A stretch of 64,000 nucleotides of DNA from positions 211,985,741 through 212,049,740 of the forward strand of contig CM041465.1 of assembly GCA_023213395.1 (NCBI GenBank). The letters run 5' to 3'. The notes under the pieces are model-generated. The model saw only the letters and a list, made by a program, of their open reading frames with translations. It ran no database searches and was not told the origin of the DNA. Origin of the DNA: Cycas panzhihuaensis (lineage: Eukaryota > Cycadophyta). This document shows positions 20,101 through 33,600 of the stretch, piece by piece (the first letter of the stretch is position 1; every line of letters begins with the position of its first letter). Position numbers and translations under genes: made by a program.

Positions 20101-22429
20101 ATAAAGAGGCATCATTTGCCTCTTTGATCGCTTGAGAATGAGTTAAAGCATAGAATGGGGTAGTCTTAAGCAATTGAATGACCTTCTTTCCCTTGTTTCA
20201 GGATCTCGAAGGTGAAGGTGTACGTTGGTCAGGGGAACCTAAGGAAGAGGATGAATTCCTTTCATCCTTCCCTTTAGCCTGTGAAGGGCGAGGGTTTGGG
20301 GATCTTCCTTGGTTCCGATTATTCTTTTTTTGGGGTTTGCGATCATATTCCTCGTATTTAGGGAAGGGATCTCTATGGACGGGTTGGTCTAGGTTAGGCC
20401 TAGATGCCCATTTGGGGGAAGAGTCACATTGCGGGGAAGTCCTAGGATGCTGGGCTTGACATTATGAATAATCATGGAAGCATTCTCCATGAATGGAGCA
20501 CTACTTCTTCTCGAGGGAGGAATTAGGTTTCCTTGCTTAAGAGGACTGGGTGTTGCCACCCTTAGAAGGAGCAACTTGGGAAGCCTGGTGGACTGGCTCG
20601 TTAGATATAGGAGATGAAGGAGCTTAGAGCTTGAGCTCCTTCATAGTATGTTCAAATGAACGTATAGCTAAAGTTAGAGGATCTAGGGTCTTCTCGGTAG
20701 AATGAGAAGAAGACCTAGTGGGTTGTTGAGTTTTGGTTTCTCGTGATGGTGGAGGTGCCTCACATAGTTGTGCAGACTTTAGAGGCTTCTTGAGTCTAGC
20801 CTAGATCTCAATGGCCTTGAGTACCAAGCACTTCATTATGGCAGACTCGTACTTAGTTGCCCCTATCTTAAGGACTTCCATGTGGACTTCTGGGCGAGAG
20901 GGCATTGACAAAGAGGTCCCTCTTCAACTCCTCAGGCAAAGTCATCTTGGTAGAATGAAGAAGGTCATGGAAACATCTCACAAAGTCACGATTCATTTCA
21001 TCGTGACCTTATTTAAGAGACAAAAGGGATTTTATCCCACTCTCAAATAGATGAGCTACATCAAAGTAGTTGACGAATTCATCCACGAGCTACTAGAATG
21101 AAAAATAGTGTGCATAGGTAGGCAATAAAACTACTTAAGGGCATCGCCTTGAAGGGATCGCAGAAATAGTTTCATAAGAATGTGGTCGTAGGCCCAGTAG
21201 TTGATGCATGCCATAGAGAAACTATAGACATATTCTACTGGGTCCTGTGACAAAGTCCCATCGAATTTGGGGACTTCAGGAGGGTGAGGTAGTAAGTTAG
21301 TTCGTAATGCCTCGATAAATAAGGGCGTCAACCAATAATCCATAAAGGGATGTACCCTTGCTTAAACCGTGGAATCAACAGAAGCTGGAAAAGATGGTGG
21401 GTAAGGTTACCCAAATCCTCCTTGGAGGGTTTGATTCAAAAGGGGATGTTGTCCTCCCACCACTTGGTAAGAAGGCATGAATCCCACATTCAAAGAAACT
21501 TGCATGGGAGCAGATGGGTGTGGCGGTCCCATCCCTCCTAGAGGGAACACTCCTTGTTGAAAAGGAGCTTAAGGGGAAACACCTTAGGAAGGAGTTGGCC
21601 TTCCTTGCAAAGGCACGATGTGAGATGCCATACAGGATGGAAGAAAGGAGGGGTGAGGGACTGGGTTTTGCCTATATGGGTCGCACGTGGGTGGCACGGC
21701 CCCATAAAAATACAAAGGGTCTACCCCATAAGTAGGTAGGGAGTTCCCTTTACCATGCCCCCATGGTTAAGTGGTGTAACTGGGAGGTACGTAGAGAGAA
21801 GGGTCCCTAGGTTGGTATTAGGAGTGTATGGGGGTAGACCCCATGTGACTAGAAGTAGAGGGACACGTAGGTCCCCTTGGTCTAGTAGATGGCAAATAAA
21901 TGACGGTTGGAGGAGGAATAGTCATTTGACTAGACAGGGGCATGCTCAACCTGAGTTGAGAAGAAGGCTTGCCCTGAGTGGTCCCCAAGGAACATACACC
22001 ATGGGAAGAAGAGGAAGAGGTGAGAGGTAAGCTCATCATAAGTAAGGAAGTTGAGTGGGATGAGTGAGGCAAGGGAGATGTAGAAGAAGGAAGCACAACA
22101 GTTCACAAGACATTCTCAAACCACTTGGGGTGTGGTTGGAGATGAGCAACTTGGAAACATTCACTTAAGGCTTCTACTACATCAGTGGGAAGGGTATCTT
22201 CTTGATCATAAGAGGTATAAGGAGCCTCGTATAAAGTAGACCCTGTAGGATGGTCTTAATGAGAATCACCATGGTGGTGGTGAAACTCTAAAGGAGATGA
22301 AAGATCTACTCCATGAGTAGAGAAATGGTGAGATTGGGGGTGTTTCTAGTCACCCGGATAATAGATGGGATCTTCGCTTCCTTGGGTAGACCCTTGGAAG
22401 GAAGTAGGTGGCTCAAGGGAATCTGACAT
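20100..22429 (-). pseudogene. Gypsy gag of the Tat-like element
   Basis: Likely start at ATG 22,429 (MSDSLEPPTSF), 274 bp after the primer site. The N-terminal third is Ser/Pro/His-rich (22,096-21,818). The capsid core at 21,343-21,131 has VPKFDGTLSQDPVEYVYSF and LFLRSLQGDALK, the F/Y-D-G-x-x-D-P and L-x-G-x-A-L motifs of Gypsy gag. Towards 20,490 a Cys/His cluster (CSIHGECFHD) may be the remains of the nucleocapsid zinc site. The basic, Ser/Pro-rich tail follows. Several stops. Confidence 0.8.
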
Positions 22430-22702
22430 ATAAGCATGGTATGCCTAATCTGTAAGATATCCCTCCATAATCAAATTGGGATTCGATGTAGGAAGGGAAT
22501 GATATGAGGGTTCTTCCAATAATGGAGGTAGACCTCGTAAGCGACATGAGAATCGTCACATGCAAGTTCTACCTATGTGCTAGAAGAAAAGAGAAACAAG
22601 GTAGTACACATATTGGGGGCTACCCAACAAGACCAAAAAGGAAAGCTACCAAGAGGTAGTAGCACCAACAAGAAAGGGAGAAAGACTAATTCCCTTACTA
22701 GT
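22430..22702 (-). other. 5' untranslated leader of the Tat-like element
   Basis: Between primer site and gag ATG; no frame or repeat of note. Confidence 0.5.
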
Positions 22703-22724
22703 GGGTCCCTAGTATGGTCGCCAA
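22703..22724 (-). other. Primer binding site, Tat/Ogre type
   Basis: On the minus strand TTGGCGACCATACTAGGGAC directly follows the LTR end (ATTCCA). From memory it resembles the Tat/Ogre primer site TGGCGACTC..CTGGGGA, and differs from the tRNA-iMet sites of the Copia elements here. Confidence 0.7.
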
Positions 22725-25700
22725 TGGAATCGTATCTATGGGATGGTAACTATACTTTGTTAAGATTAGGTTGGTTAATGGAAGGCTCCAGAACAAAGAG
22801 TCAATCCAATAAGTGAAGGGAAACACACACACAGGACATCTGTGTGTTGAAATACAAGTTCAAAACCCACGAATGGTGCACAACTTCCTCTAGATAACAT
22901 AGTTTTGGTTTTGGGATAGCACAAGTGAGGGATATCCTCGGTTTCCCAAGTAACCTCAAAATCTGGGTCTTCCTGCCCTTGGATAGCCGGAAGGGAAGGG
23001 AAAGACCCAATGAGGAAGTAGATCCTCATGGATGATAAATGGATACAGATAGAGTATACGTAGGCAAATGGTACGAGAGGTACATGCCTATAGGGGTGGT
23101 GTTGGATAACCACCTCACACGTGGGACCAACCCAAGGCAGAAGGGTGTTGAGATTATTAAGTTGGCATGAATGTGATGGGGTTAGAGGAGGAGGTATTAG
23201 AGGATGAATCCTCCTTAAACTAACCCACCTAAAGTGAGTTTTAGAGGAGCAAAGAATGATGGCAAAAGTAGTTCCCACCATCTTATGTGTGAAGGAGTCT
23301 ACCTTCTATGTGCAATAGTGAAATGGTGTCTAATCAGTTATGTATGCAAATAAGAGATAAAAGAAGTATATATACAAAAGACAACAAATATACTTTCTTT
23401 CATTTTCTCTAACATAAACCCTTGCTCTCTTTTCACTTTAAATAAAGAGAAAGGGGACGAGAGGGGCAAACCAATCTAACAAACAAGATGCATGCTAAGG
23501 ATGCAAATCCTAGTCAGATGTATGTAATCAAATGAAAAGAGGAAGGGGGATATCTCCTATCTTATGCTCTTTTCTAAAATGCAAGCTAGCATGCATATGC
23601 AAATAGATGGTATAAATTAGTTCCCTTTTATCTTTTCCCTTTATGTTCTTATCATACAAAGACGCAAACTTAAAAGATAAGCAGAGAAAAAGATCTATAA
23701 AAGGAAGGCAATATACCTAGAAAATGATGTGGCTGAAATGAAGTCACCATCTTGCACCACACCCACTTCTTCTTTCCCTTCTCCCAACACACGAGCAACA
23801 TAGGGGCTTCCTTACCTTCCCTGAAGCAAAAGGAAGAAAGCAAAAAAGGTGAAGGAAAAGGAACTATGCTAAAAGCTAAAATAACCAAGGAAGAGAAAAG
23901 CAAAGAAACATACTCAGATTGAAACGGTTGGTCCTTCTCCATAAGCGACGTGGTAAACCTATAATCACAAAGGATTTCTCCCTCTTCTAAGGGGCTGTTA
24001 GAGTGCCAAGAAAAAAAATATATATGTAGCTATGAAATGCTAAGAGTATTGTAAGTTAAAGCACTTCAAATCAAGTAAACTTTCAACCAAAGCACAACTC
24101 TAAATCTCCTCAAACCCAACAATATAAGACAAGGGATGTGGATGGTTAGCTTTGAAATGGCTAACCCTCTAATAAGCACACCTCCACACTACCTCTAAGC
24201 ATAGGAAATAATAGGTTGGGATAGCCTAATGGCAGCAAATGATGAGAGAAACAAATAGCATGAGATTTGTAAATATTATCTATGTTGCAAGTGTTACTAT
24301 GTGCAATAATTTGTAACTTTGATTAAGCCAAGACCCAAAGTCAATATGAGACACTACCTAGGGCTAGAAAATCTGCCCAAGTGAGGTGCTCATGCCTAGA
24401 AATAGTGCATCTAAGGGATACGTATACTGATATCTAGCAATGGCCTACTTCCAGAAGCTCCCTGGCAGCCCAAGAAAGGCACAAGAGGAGGAGAGGAAAA
24501 GAGGAGAAGGGGGTTGCCCTTAAGGAGCAAGCCTAGTTGGGTACGGAACCCACCTTGGCTCCTTTCTCTCACTCTTTGAGGACCTCTCCCTGCAATCTCC
24601 TTAGAGAAACTAGGAGAGGGCGGGAAGATAATATGGACAGAAAGAGAAGGATGGAGGGAATGCCCCCTGTATGCACTGGAAAGCTAGAAATTGAAAGATA
24701 TTCCAAATGATCTAATATCTTTTAAGGAAATTTAAAAGGAACAAAATGGAACAAATATGAGATGGTATCCATTGGGCTAGATTAGAGACAGGCTTGCCTG
24801 AGAAAATGGTAGAAAATGATAGATTTATGGTGCTTATAGATGGATCCCTAGAAGAGCAATGAAACCTGGAGACAAACTTGCTAAAACTTGTTGATAGGGC
24901 ATGGAGGTGAAACTTGGAGTGTATTCTTGCTTGATGAAGCTTGTTGGCAAGCCTGCTACTATAGATCTAAGCTGGAGAGGGCAGATCTCAGGCTGGAGCA
25001 TAGGGGACTTAGGTGTTGTAGGGCGTTCCTGTAGAAAACTACCTGTGAAAGAAGGAGAAGAGAGGGGAATAGGTGGAAGAAGAGGAGGAAAATGAAGTTC
25101 TTTTAGGCTTTATACCTAACCCTAGCTAGAATGGATAATTAGGGTTAGGCTAGGACTATGGGGATGATTAAGCCACGTGGAAATTTTTGTAAAAAAAATA
25201 AAATTTACCATGGAAGATTAAAAAAAAAAGTTAAGTGATAGTCACCCTACGATAAACTTTATGGTACCGCGAAGTTTATCGTAGTACCGTGACATTTTTT
25301 ATGATGTAGTAACAGAGGCTAAAGTAAGACAAAAAATGAGGCCTGGGAGCCCTAAAGGAGGGTACGCCAGGCCTAAGAGGGGTTGGCCCTCTATCCAGGT
25401 GGATGGGGATAGTCATATGGAGACGATGACCTAAACCAGATGGGGTACCAGAGTAGTAGGGTTCCCAGGAAACTGGTAACTGGAATAGGGATGTACCAAT
25501 CACACTTAGCAGGGTGCTAAGGGTTGCGATGTGGCAAAGAGGATGTGAACAGATCACACGGGTTGAGTGACACTTGAGACAACATTAAGGTGCATAGGAG
25601 GATTGTGGAGTGCTATGGGAATGTATATCCCACAGATCGTCATAGGCTGAAAGAGTATCAAAAAATATGATCAAGTAACAGATGCAAGATGTTTACTCAA

Positions 25701-25836
25701 ATGTATCGGTCAACCATGTAATAAAAGGATGCTTCGGTTTACCTTTCTATAGAAGTAACAAAGGAAAAGGCTAGAAGCATACCTATACTTACCTGAGTCA
25801 ACTTACCAAGAACCCATTCCCAGTAGTCGGGAAACA
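22725..25836 (-). repeat. 5' LTR of the Tat-like element (right copy)
   Basis: 3,112 bp from TGGAATCGT to GGGAAACA on the plus strand, homologous to 7,121-10,067 throughout. It contains about 155 bp (about 25,655-25,810) not present in the left copy. TATA at 23,367-23,374. Confidence 0.93.
23367..23374 (-). promoter_or_regulatory. TATA box in 5' LTR of the Tat-like element
   Basis: TATATATA in a context shared with 7,765-7,772; as part of the 5' LTR it is the one that would have driven the element's transcript leftwards. Confidence 0.5.
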
Positions 25837-25841
25837 GTGGT
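25837..25841. repeat. Right target-site duplication GTGGT
   Basis: Matches 7,116-7,120. Confidence 0.88.
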
Positions 25842-26840
25842 CTATAATAAAATTAATTTGATATTTAGCTTTACTAATATGTAGTGAGTCAATGGCATTT
25901 TTTATTTTTGTTAGTTATTCATGTGCTTCAATTTTACTATCCTATGAGCAAGTTGTTATTTGGAGATTATGATGAAAATTTGGTTGTTTAAAGTCATCAT
26001 TTCTTCTATATCCCCTTTGATCATCATGGTATCTTTTATTTTCCTTTTGATCTTCTTCTTTTTTACTGCTACTATTAAGGTTCCTTAGGTCACCATCCTA
26101 TTTAAGGCCTTTGAAAGTGGTCCTTATTTCTATTAACTCAACCAATCTATCTATGTTGATATTAAACTTTTCTTAAGCATGGTCTAATTTTTTATGTATT
26201 ATTTCCATATTCCTCTAGGTTTCCACTTTAAATGATCAAAATTTTGAGCCTAATCATTTTGGGTATTTAACTATCTCAAGTTTCTAGTATTCTAAGTGAA
26301 TCATCGTAGTTCTTCTACTATTTCTATAATTTTCACCTTACTTATAAATTTTCTAATAACTTAGAATATGGACTCTCAAGCCATAATTCCAATGCTTTAG
26401 ATGAAATTAAAGTCTGATCCCTATAGTGAAGTTATATCCCTTTTAAGTAAGGTTGTAATTATGCTTTTAAGGATTATAATAATATCTCTTAACAAAATAT
26501 AGATAATTTTTTCCTTTGATATCTAATAGATTTGAAACCACTTGTAATGGAAAGTATATATTAAGAAACAAAGATTTAAAAAATAATTGAGATCAATTAG
26601 ATACATGGAGCTAAAGTTATGGCCATTTGAAATTGTAGTACCAGATTTTAAGCCCCAAAGATAATAATGAACAATAGATCAAAACTAAATTCCTTAAAAT
26701 TTTTATAATTTCACTATAAAACTTGCAGTATAATCACTCAAAACTTCTGGAATATACATGGTTAACTTAAATTTATAATTATTTTTTAAAATTCTTTTAT
26801 TTGTACTCCTAAAAGTGTAGGTCTTTGATATGCCAAAAAT
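25842..26840 (-). pseudogene. Ty3/Gypsy gag fragment (element G, proximal part) and leader
   Basis: Minus strand after the primer site at 26,841. The coding signal becomes clear from about 26,240: a charged segment (KRYHDDQRGYRRNDDF), then KIKNAIDSLHISKAKYQINF, which runs straight into DHLKGHMYTW at 7,115 when the Tat-like insertion is set aside. In intact relatives this segment precedes the capsid core. Stops are scattered. 26,300-26,840 is mostly untranslated leader. Confidence 0.75.
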
Positions 26841-26856
26841 GAAACTCTGATACCAA
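26841..26856 (-). other. Primer binding site of element G, tRNA-iMet type
   Basis: TTGGTATCAGAGTTTC on the minus strand, 600 bp before the recognisable gag. Confidence 0.7.
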
Positions 26857-27456
26857 TTAAAGTGATATGAAATTATATCTACTTCCACAAAAACAAAATA
26901 AAACTAAAATAAAAGCTAAATATAAGCTCTTAAGAGCTAAATGGTTGATAAAATCCAAATGAATTAACTCACAAAATATTATTTACAAGTGAATAAAAGT
27001 TCTCTATTGATAGGTGTCATATTTAACCATCCTTAAAAGTCTAAATTCCTAATAATGAAACCTTTAATAAGATACCTATACCCTTATAATATTTGAGACT
27101 GATTGTTAATAAATAATTTTATTAACTGCTATAATTATCTTGAATCATAACATATACTCTCTCATAATTCTCTCTATAAAAAATAAAATTGATAGAAAAT
27201 AATAATACACAAATGAAAAACAACAACAACAAATACCAGGATTATAATTATACCCTTAAGATACTTGGACTTGGATTAATACCATAAAAGCATTGTTACA
27301 ATAATATTTTAATATAATATATTAAGTGTGTAATTATAATACATAACTTGGATATGTGTGGGGCCTACCATAAAATACCAATATTATAATAAAGTTAATT
27401 TCACAATTATGCATTACCACTTTGTCTTGTGAAGCATGAACTAAGCTATTCTAACA
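26857..27456 (-). repeat. LTR-like block between a Copia tail and the G primer site
   Basis: On the minus strand it starts TGTTAGAATAGC right after a purine tract and ends CACTTTAA right before the G primer site, so both borders look like LTR borders. Its right neighbour is Copia RNase H and its left neighbour Gypsy gag, so it may be two truncated LTRs fused. I found no partner copy in the window. Confidence 0.45.
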
Positions 27457-27690
27457 CTCCCCTATAATGTACATTTGAGAACATAGATATTGCATTTAAT
27501 TTATAATGCTTGATATTTGGAAATATCTTAAAAATGATATCCAAAACTTTATGTTTAATTTAGTCTTCAACTTATTTTTGTTATATTAACTCTTGAATAT
27601 GGTAATGATGTTTGATCTTGATATGCTTTATTCTTCCTTGTAACATTAAGTTTTTCATCATCTATATAGTATTTTAATTATCAAATTGAA
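27457..27690 (-). pseudogene. Copia RNase H tail with purine tract
   Basis: Minus strand: near 27,680 DN*NTI, then MMKNLMLQGRIKHIKIKHHY and IQELI, equivalent to the C-D-N-Q-S-x-I...M-x-K-N-P-x-x-H-G-R-T-K-H-I segment of Copia RNase H. It is followed by a degenerate stretch and the purine tract TATAGGGGAG at 27,466-27,457. The 5' part of pol is not recognisable to the right of 27,690. Confidence 0.7.
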
Positions 27691-30600
27691 TCTATATAAG
27701 TTCATTTTGATTTTGATGTAAATGTTATAATATCTCTCTCAAATTATATTTTATTTCAAGTTCATCATTTTGAATCACTTGAGGTCTTATCATTCTCTTA
27801 TCAAAATTTGAATAAAAAATATCTTCTAGATTAGGATCAACCTTGATCTATTTATATTTATCAACCTACAAATCCTTCTCATTATTTGAATAACTACAAT
27901 CATCTTTTAAAACTTATATACTTAATTATAAATCAATATTTAAAATAGGAACTTTAGTTAAATTTGAATAATTAATAACATCAATAGATATAAATAAATT
28001 TATTTTATCTTTAACTTCAAATATCATCTCCTTTAAAGTAATACAAAAATGAGTAAATAAACTTTGACATCTTGAATTACTTGATCATAATCATCAGTAG
28101 ATTCTTCACATCCGATAATAATAATAGGTTTAACATACTTAATAGTAGTAATCTCATCAGATTCAATAATGCATTCAATAATATCCTATTTACATTCAAT
28201 AATATATTCATCAATAACATTTTTGACCATGTTCTCTTGATATACCCTTTCATCATGTTCTTAAAAATTTATTTGATAATCTTGTGCTTGAAATTTTACT
28301 TTGTAAAAACTCCTAAAACTCCTTGTCAAGCTTGGATTAAATTTATATTTCAAAATATCCTATGTTTCCTTGATAATTTTAACATAATACACATGGGATA
28401 ATACATCATCATTTAATGTAGAATAGATCCAATCTAGTGCCTTATAATTTATCGTTTCAAGTTACTTATTTTCTTTTTCTTATTCTAGAATTAATTGAGT
28501 AGTAGGATAAATAGGCATTGGAACTTTATATCCATGAAAAATAATATCCCGTAAGTCATTTGAAATTAGGTAAGGTTTTATGCCTCTTGATCACTCTAAA
28601 TAATTTTTCTCATTAAATAATATTGAACCTAGAAATTCTAAAAAAGATGTCATCTTACAAATGCAAATCAACCATAACAGGTATATAGCAATCACATCAT
28701 ACTTAAGATATCAACTTGTATCTCTTATCCCTCAAATGCATACAAGATGGGCCACATAGTCATATAGATCTATCAATAAGATGATATTAACTCTGTCCTT
28801 GATTTTAGGACCTCCTTTTGCCTCCTAGTCTTTTATAAGACTCGATATATAAATTATAATTTTTTTTTTAATACTTTACGATAGCCTTCTAGGATTCAAA
28901 ATTTAATTTCTATAGGGTTAAGAAATAGGCAAAAATATAATGTAGAGGGTGCAAAAGAAAATTTTATCTAGTTACTATGTAGGGATCTAATATAAAGTCT
29001 AAGTTTTATACTAAAATTTTTATATGAAAATAACACAAAAAATAATCAAATCATATACCAAAATGACTATCTCTAAGTTAGAATTCCAACAGTTTAGATG
29101 ATTCAAAAAATAAACTCTTAAAACTTAAAAATATTAAAGAAAATACATAGGTACCCTTTCAAAAAATTAAAAGTAGGTAAATTAAGGTCTAGTACCCTTC
29201 ATTAATTAGTCATTGGTCATAGGAAGGTTGCATATGACCTCTTGCTAACATGAAAGGGGCTAACAACTAAAATCCAAATCTTATCTAATATAGTTAAATT
29301 TTCCAAAACTATTAAAAATAATATATGCCCTAGGCCAAAAATTACTAGTTAAAGTGCATAGGATTTAGTCAATGGGTGTTGAAATCAAATTATATAGATA
29401 AAATTTAATCACAAAATTAATAAAAAATATTATAAATTAATCATAAGATTGTCTAAACTACTTATTCATACCCTAGTGTTTTCATTATCATACATATATT
29501 AGTATCCTTGTCCTAAATTAAAAATTAGCATCTAGTTCGCACTCTAAAATTTCTTATGGTTTGGTCTAATATTTGGTCATGTTAGACTTTACATTTTATT
29601 AAATGCATATATAGTCAATTAAACATCCCTAAATATATTAATTTATTTTCATTCATACTCGAAGACAACTCTCATATTCTCAGTCCTTTATACTGGACTA
29701 AATAAAGTTATAATCTTATTTATGAGTTTAGTGGTGGTCTAGTTTCTTCAATCTTATATAGTTATTCATCAAACCATAGATTTCTATGATATAAACTTTA
29801 AAAATAGATTGTGAGTTTGATACTAAAGAGACAGAGATAGACAGAGATAGAGACAGAGATAGAGATAGAGATAGAGACAGAGAGTTATTTTTTCTAATAT
29901 AAGCCTTGAATTACTATTTTTAATTTTATGGCAGTATTTGTACATACATTTGGGAGAAAATTAAGTAAATCCTATTCCTTTTATACCTGCTTAGATTAGT
30001 TGATATCACATTAGTAATATTGTGTTTAGTGTAGAATTATTTACCTTTGTCACTCTCAATATAGTCTCCAAAATAATAAATAATTTAACAACTATTTTAT
30101 TTGTCATGTATAAAACCACAAAATTAAATATTATAGATTCAATCCCTAGTATGTTATACTCACATAAAACCTTAATAAGATATATATAAAATGTTTGTAA
30201 TATTATATATAAAGATGTAGGATATAATATTAGCAATGTTTGCTATTTATTACATGAGCTTCATAAAGCACTATTATACAAGGAGAAATTATTTCCTTAA
30301 TTTTAGAATACTCTCCTAAAATTTAGGAACATCAAATATAATTCCTTCTCTTGCATATTATATATACATTTATTTCCTATCATTTGCCTAACATTGCATT
30401 TGATTACTTACATTTTCCTATTATTTATGTTATGATACATTTGATTGAGCATTTGTTTAATTTACTTATATATATTGTATCTTTTGTAATGATGATTTAT
30501 CCACTAAGATATCTCATATATTATAGAGTTACAATAAAGTTAAATCAACACACAAAATATGCATCTTTTTTTCCATTGTGATGTCTTATTCTTTTGTCAC

Positions 30601-33600
30601 TCTTCACTTACACTTTACTTCTTTTATATTTTTTACCTTGATTCTAAATGTAATTACTTTTCTTACATATCCAATTATGTAGATCTCTTTGTATATACAA
30701 AAATGGAGTATTCATGGCCTAAAAACATATATCCTATAAGAAATTTATGTTCCTTTTATGATTCATTTTCCTTCCATGGTCTTGTTTCCTATTTCTCAAG
30801 GTTGACTTCATAATTAAGCCCTAAAAATAATGTATTTCTCTCAAAATTTGGCTTTTATATAAATTTAGAAGATTAGTTCTCTAAATTGATTCATTATAAA
30901 ACCCTTTTCCTTAGGTTTATTTTTCCTTAAGTAATCTTTGAGTTTGAAACCCTAGGACAACCCTCATTCCTTATTTTCTTCCACTCAAACAAAATAATGT
31001 TTTTTATTTTTTTATCTAATTTTGCTATTAGACTAAGGATTGATACATAACCTATTTGATACAATTCTATTTCTAGAATTTATATAGTTATTTTATTATT
31101 TTTGTTATAATTCTTGCACATCACATCTGACTTTACTATACATCATATCATTTATGGATATTTTATAACCATACTATATCTTTTATTCCATGTTCTTATA
31201 GTATTTACATTTATATATTGTATCTCACCTTTATAATTCTTATAATATCACCTTTGTAGTACTATACCTTGACTTCACACATCTTGCAATATTATCGTAG
31301 CTCGTGTCCACTATTATATGATACTCTATCATGCATTTCCAATTTATCATTTATAGTGTCACCACATCTACTCTATTATTTATCTATAATATCATTTGTT
31401 TTAGTAGTATGTTATCTTCTCATGTATTTTATTTTATTTTCTTATTTAATTTTTTTTTTATTATTACATGTCATTTTCTTATTTTTGATATGTTACATCA
31501 CTCTCTCATAATTATTGCTTGATTATTTTTCTCTTACAATCAACATATTCTTTCATTTATTTAATTTTCTTCTCATGTTTATCATCACTTTAGAGGAATT
31601 CTCATGGTATCCTATTAGTATAACTCACATATTTTCTCATCTTTAATGAGGCCATCCTTGATTATCTTTTAGATAAGTCATCCATGGTTGTTATATAGTA
31701 TGTAATATATGATATTATGACATTTATAACTTTTACATCATGTAATAAGACAAGGGCACTTAAATTATATGATCCAAATAATGGTCAAATAGATGTATCT
31801 ATCAAGATTAATCACAATTAAAGGCAAAAAGATATCATAGGTATATGTTTTCATTACCTTATAAAAAGTTGTTTTCTAGATTAGACTTTGAGTTGATTGG
31901 TTAATGATATATAAATATTACTAAGGCCATGGTAGGAATAACCATGATGGTTAGTTGATTTGTGATAGATAGAAGCCTATAATAGATAAAAGCTTGTGAA
32001 GTGACTAAATGTGATGGTAAATATATTTGTGATGGATAAAATCTTATAAAGGAAATACCTAAGATAAGAATTATATTCATGATTGATAGATTTACAATGG
32101 GTTAATATTATTCTATGAGTAGTCTTAATGTTGACCACTTAGTATTCATTAAGGTTAACTAATGGATATTAAAAGTTGATATAAAATATGAACAAATAAA
32201 AGAACATCAAATACATCATGCTACCATATGAACCCTTAATAAATGCATAAGTTAAAACACTTAAAAATAATATTCATAAGAAATCATTTTCAAACAAAAT
32301 CAAATTTTGAGAACATTAAGCCCACCATGTTGAATTTTCAATAAGTTCAAATGACTATTATTGATTTTGATATAAGAATAAAGATATATGTCTCAGGTAG
32401 AGTAAAGTTTAATTTATATCACTATCATGGATTGAATGCATGATTTAGATTCAAAGAATGGATAGATTAATAAAATAAAGTTATCTTAAAATGGTTAACC
32501 ACTAAGGGTACTACTTCTATAATGGGGAGTGAATTGTAAAGTGATTGTTTACATAGAAATATTCTATCATTAACATGATAATGACATTGTAATATCTTAT
32601 TGCTAACCTATCATCACTAACATGCCTATTATGATGACATGGATTTAAGGCATAAGTTTAATGAATAAAGTAAATCTTGATATAAGAAGTTTATATAGGA
32701 AATTATGTAGGTGACATGATAAGTTAATAAAAGGGATTTATTAACCTCACTCACTATTAAAGTAGAAGGGATTAAAATTGAATATTAGCTTGAAAACAAG
32801 TCAAAATTTTAACAATGACACAACTAAAAATCACTATCCATATCCTTTTTAAAGAGGAGATGGGGTCATTAGGAAAACTTTCATATATATGAAGAAGCTT
32901 CTCACCTAACTTAGTTTTTATTTTCATCATCTTTTAGGTAAAAAACCCCTCTATAATTCTCATATAGTTTCTATTTTAATCTTCTTCTCCTAACATTTTC
33001 TCCCCAGATTATACAATAATTAATCATCTTTCTCCATGGGGAATTCATAACGGTTATCTATTAGAAAATTATTGAGGCTTATTCTAAGATAGAATTATTT
33101 ACTTAGTGCATGATCAAAAATTGGAAAATGAGAAGCAATGAATTAGAGAATGATTAGTAAATTGTTAAGGCATTACATTATGAGCATCTTAGAATTATTT
33201 GTAAATTTAACTATAATATGTCAAGAGCATTTTTTATTTTTTGATTAAAAAGGTTTATTAGGGATGCCATATAAATTATTTTGTTGTAAAAGAAAATCCC
33301 AAAGTGGAGAGAAGATTATGGAGGAGGAGATCTAGAGTTCCTCTTCCTCCACTGCCTCCATTTCTTCATGCTATAAGTATCTAATTTGGCCACTAGAATG
33401 CCCATGGCACTGTGAGAAGTGTAAGAGGATTCCTGTAAGAGGTGCAGGGTAAGTGGAGGGAGTGGAGGATAGCATGGAAACCATTCCTCCAATTTGAGAG
33501 TCTTGGGTTTTACAAGATTATATTTGAAGCTTTTGTGAGTCCTTTAAGAGCAAGTTAACCCATCTTAAGCTTCATATAGATGATTTTAGGTAGGCCAGAT

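Larger units (their letters stand above)
7121..25836 (-). mobile_element. Tat/Ogre-like Ty3/Gypsy LTR retrotransposon, 18.7 kb, with cargo gene
   Basis: Two long homologous LTRs (7,121-10,067 and 22,725-25,836) bounded by TG/CA and flanked by the perfect 5-bp duplication GTGGT. On the minus strand the order is primer site, gag, protease, RT, RNase H, integrase, then a 5-kb region with an opposite-strand PMD-like gene and an archaeal-type RNase H, then the purine tract. The primer site (TTGGCGACC..CTAGGGA), the RNase H-integrase linker and integrase motifs such as SPWPFSQWGLDL point to the Tat/Ogre clade, where elements over 10 kb and extra genes are known. The two LTRs differ by roughly one base in ten by eye, so the insertion is old. 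All frames are broken. Confidence 0.9.

Noticed and set aside
28072-28401. 109-codon Asn/Phe/Ile-rich plus-strand frame
   Set aside because: Composition typical of AT-rich chance frames; no motif; an acidic frame runs on the opposite strand.
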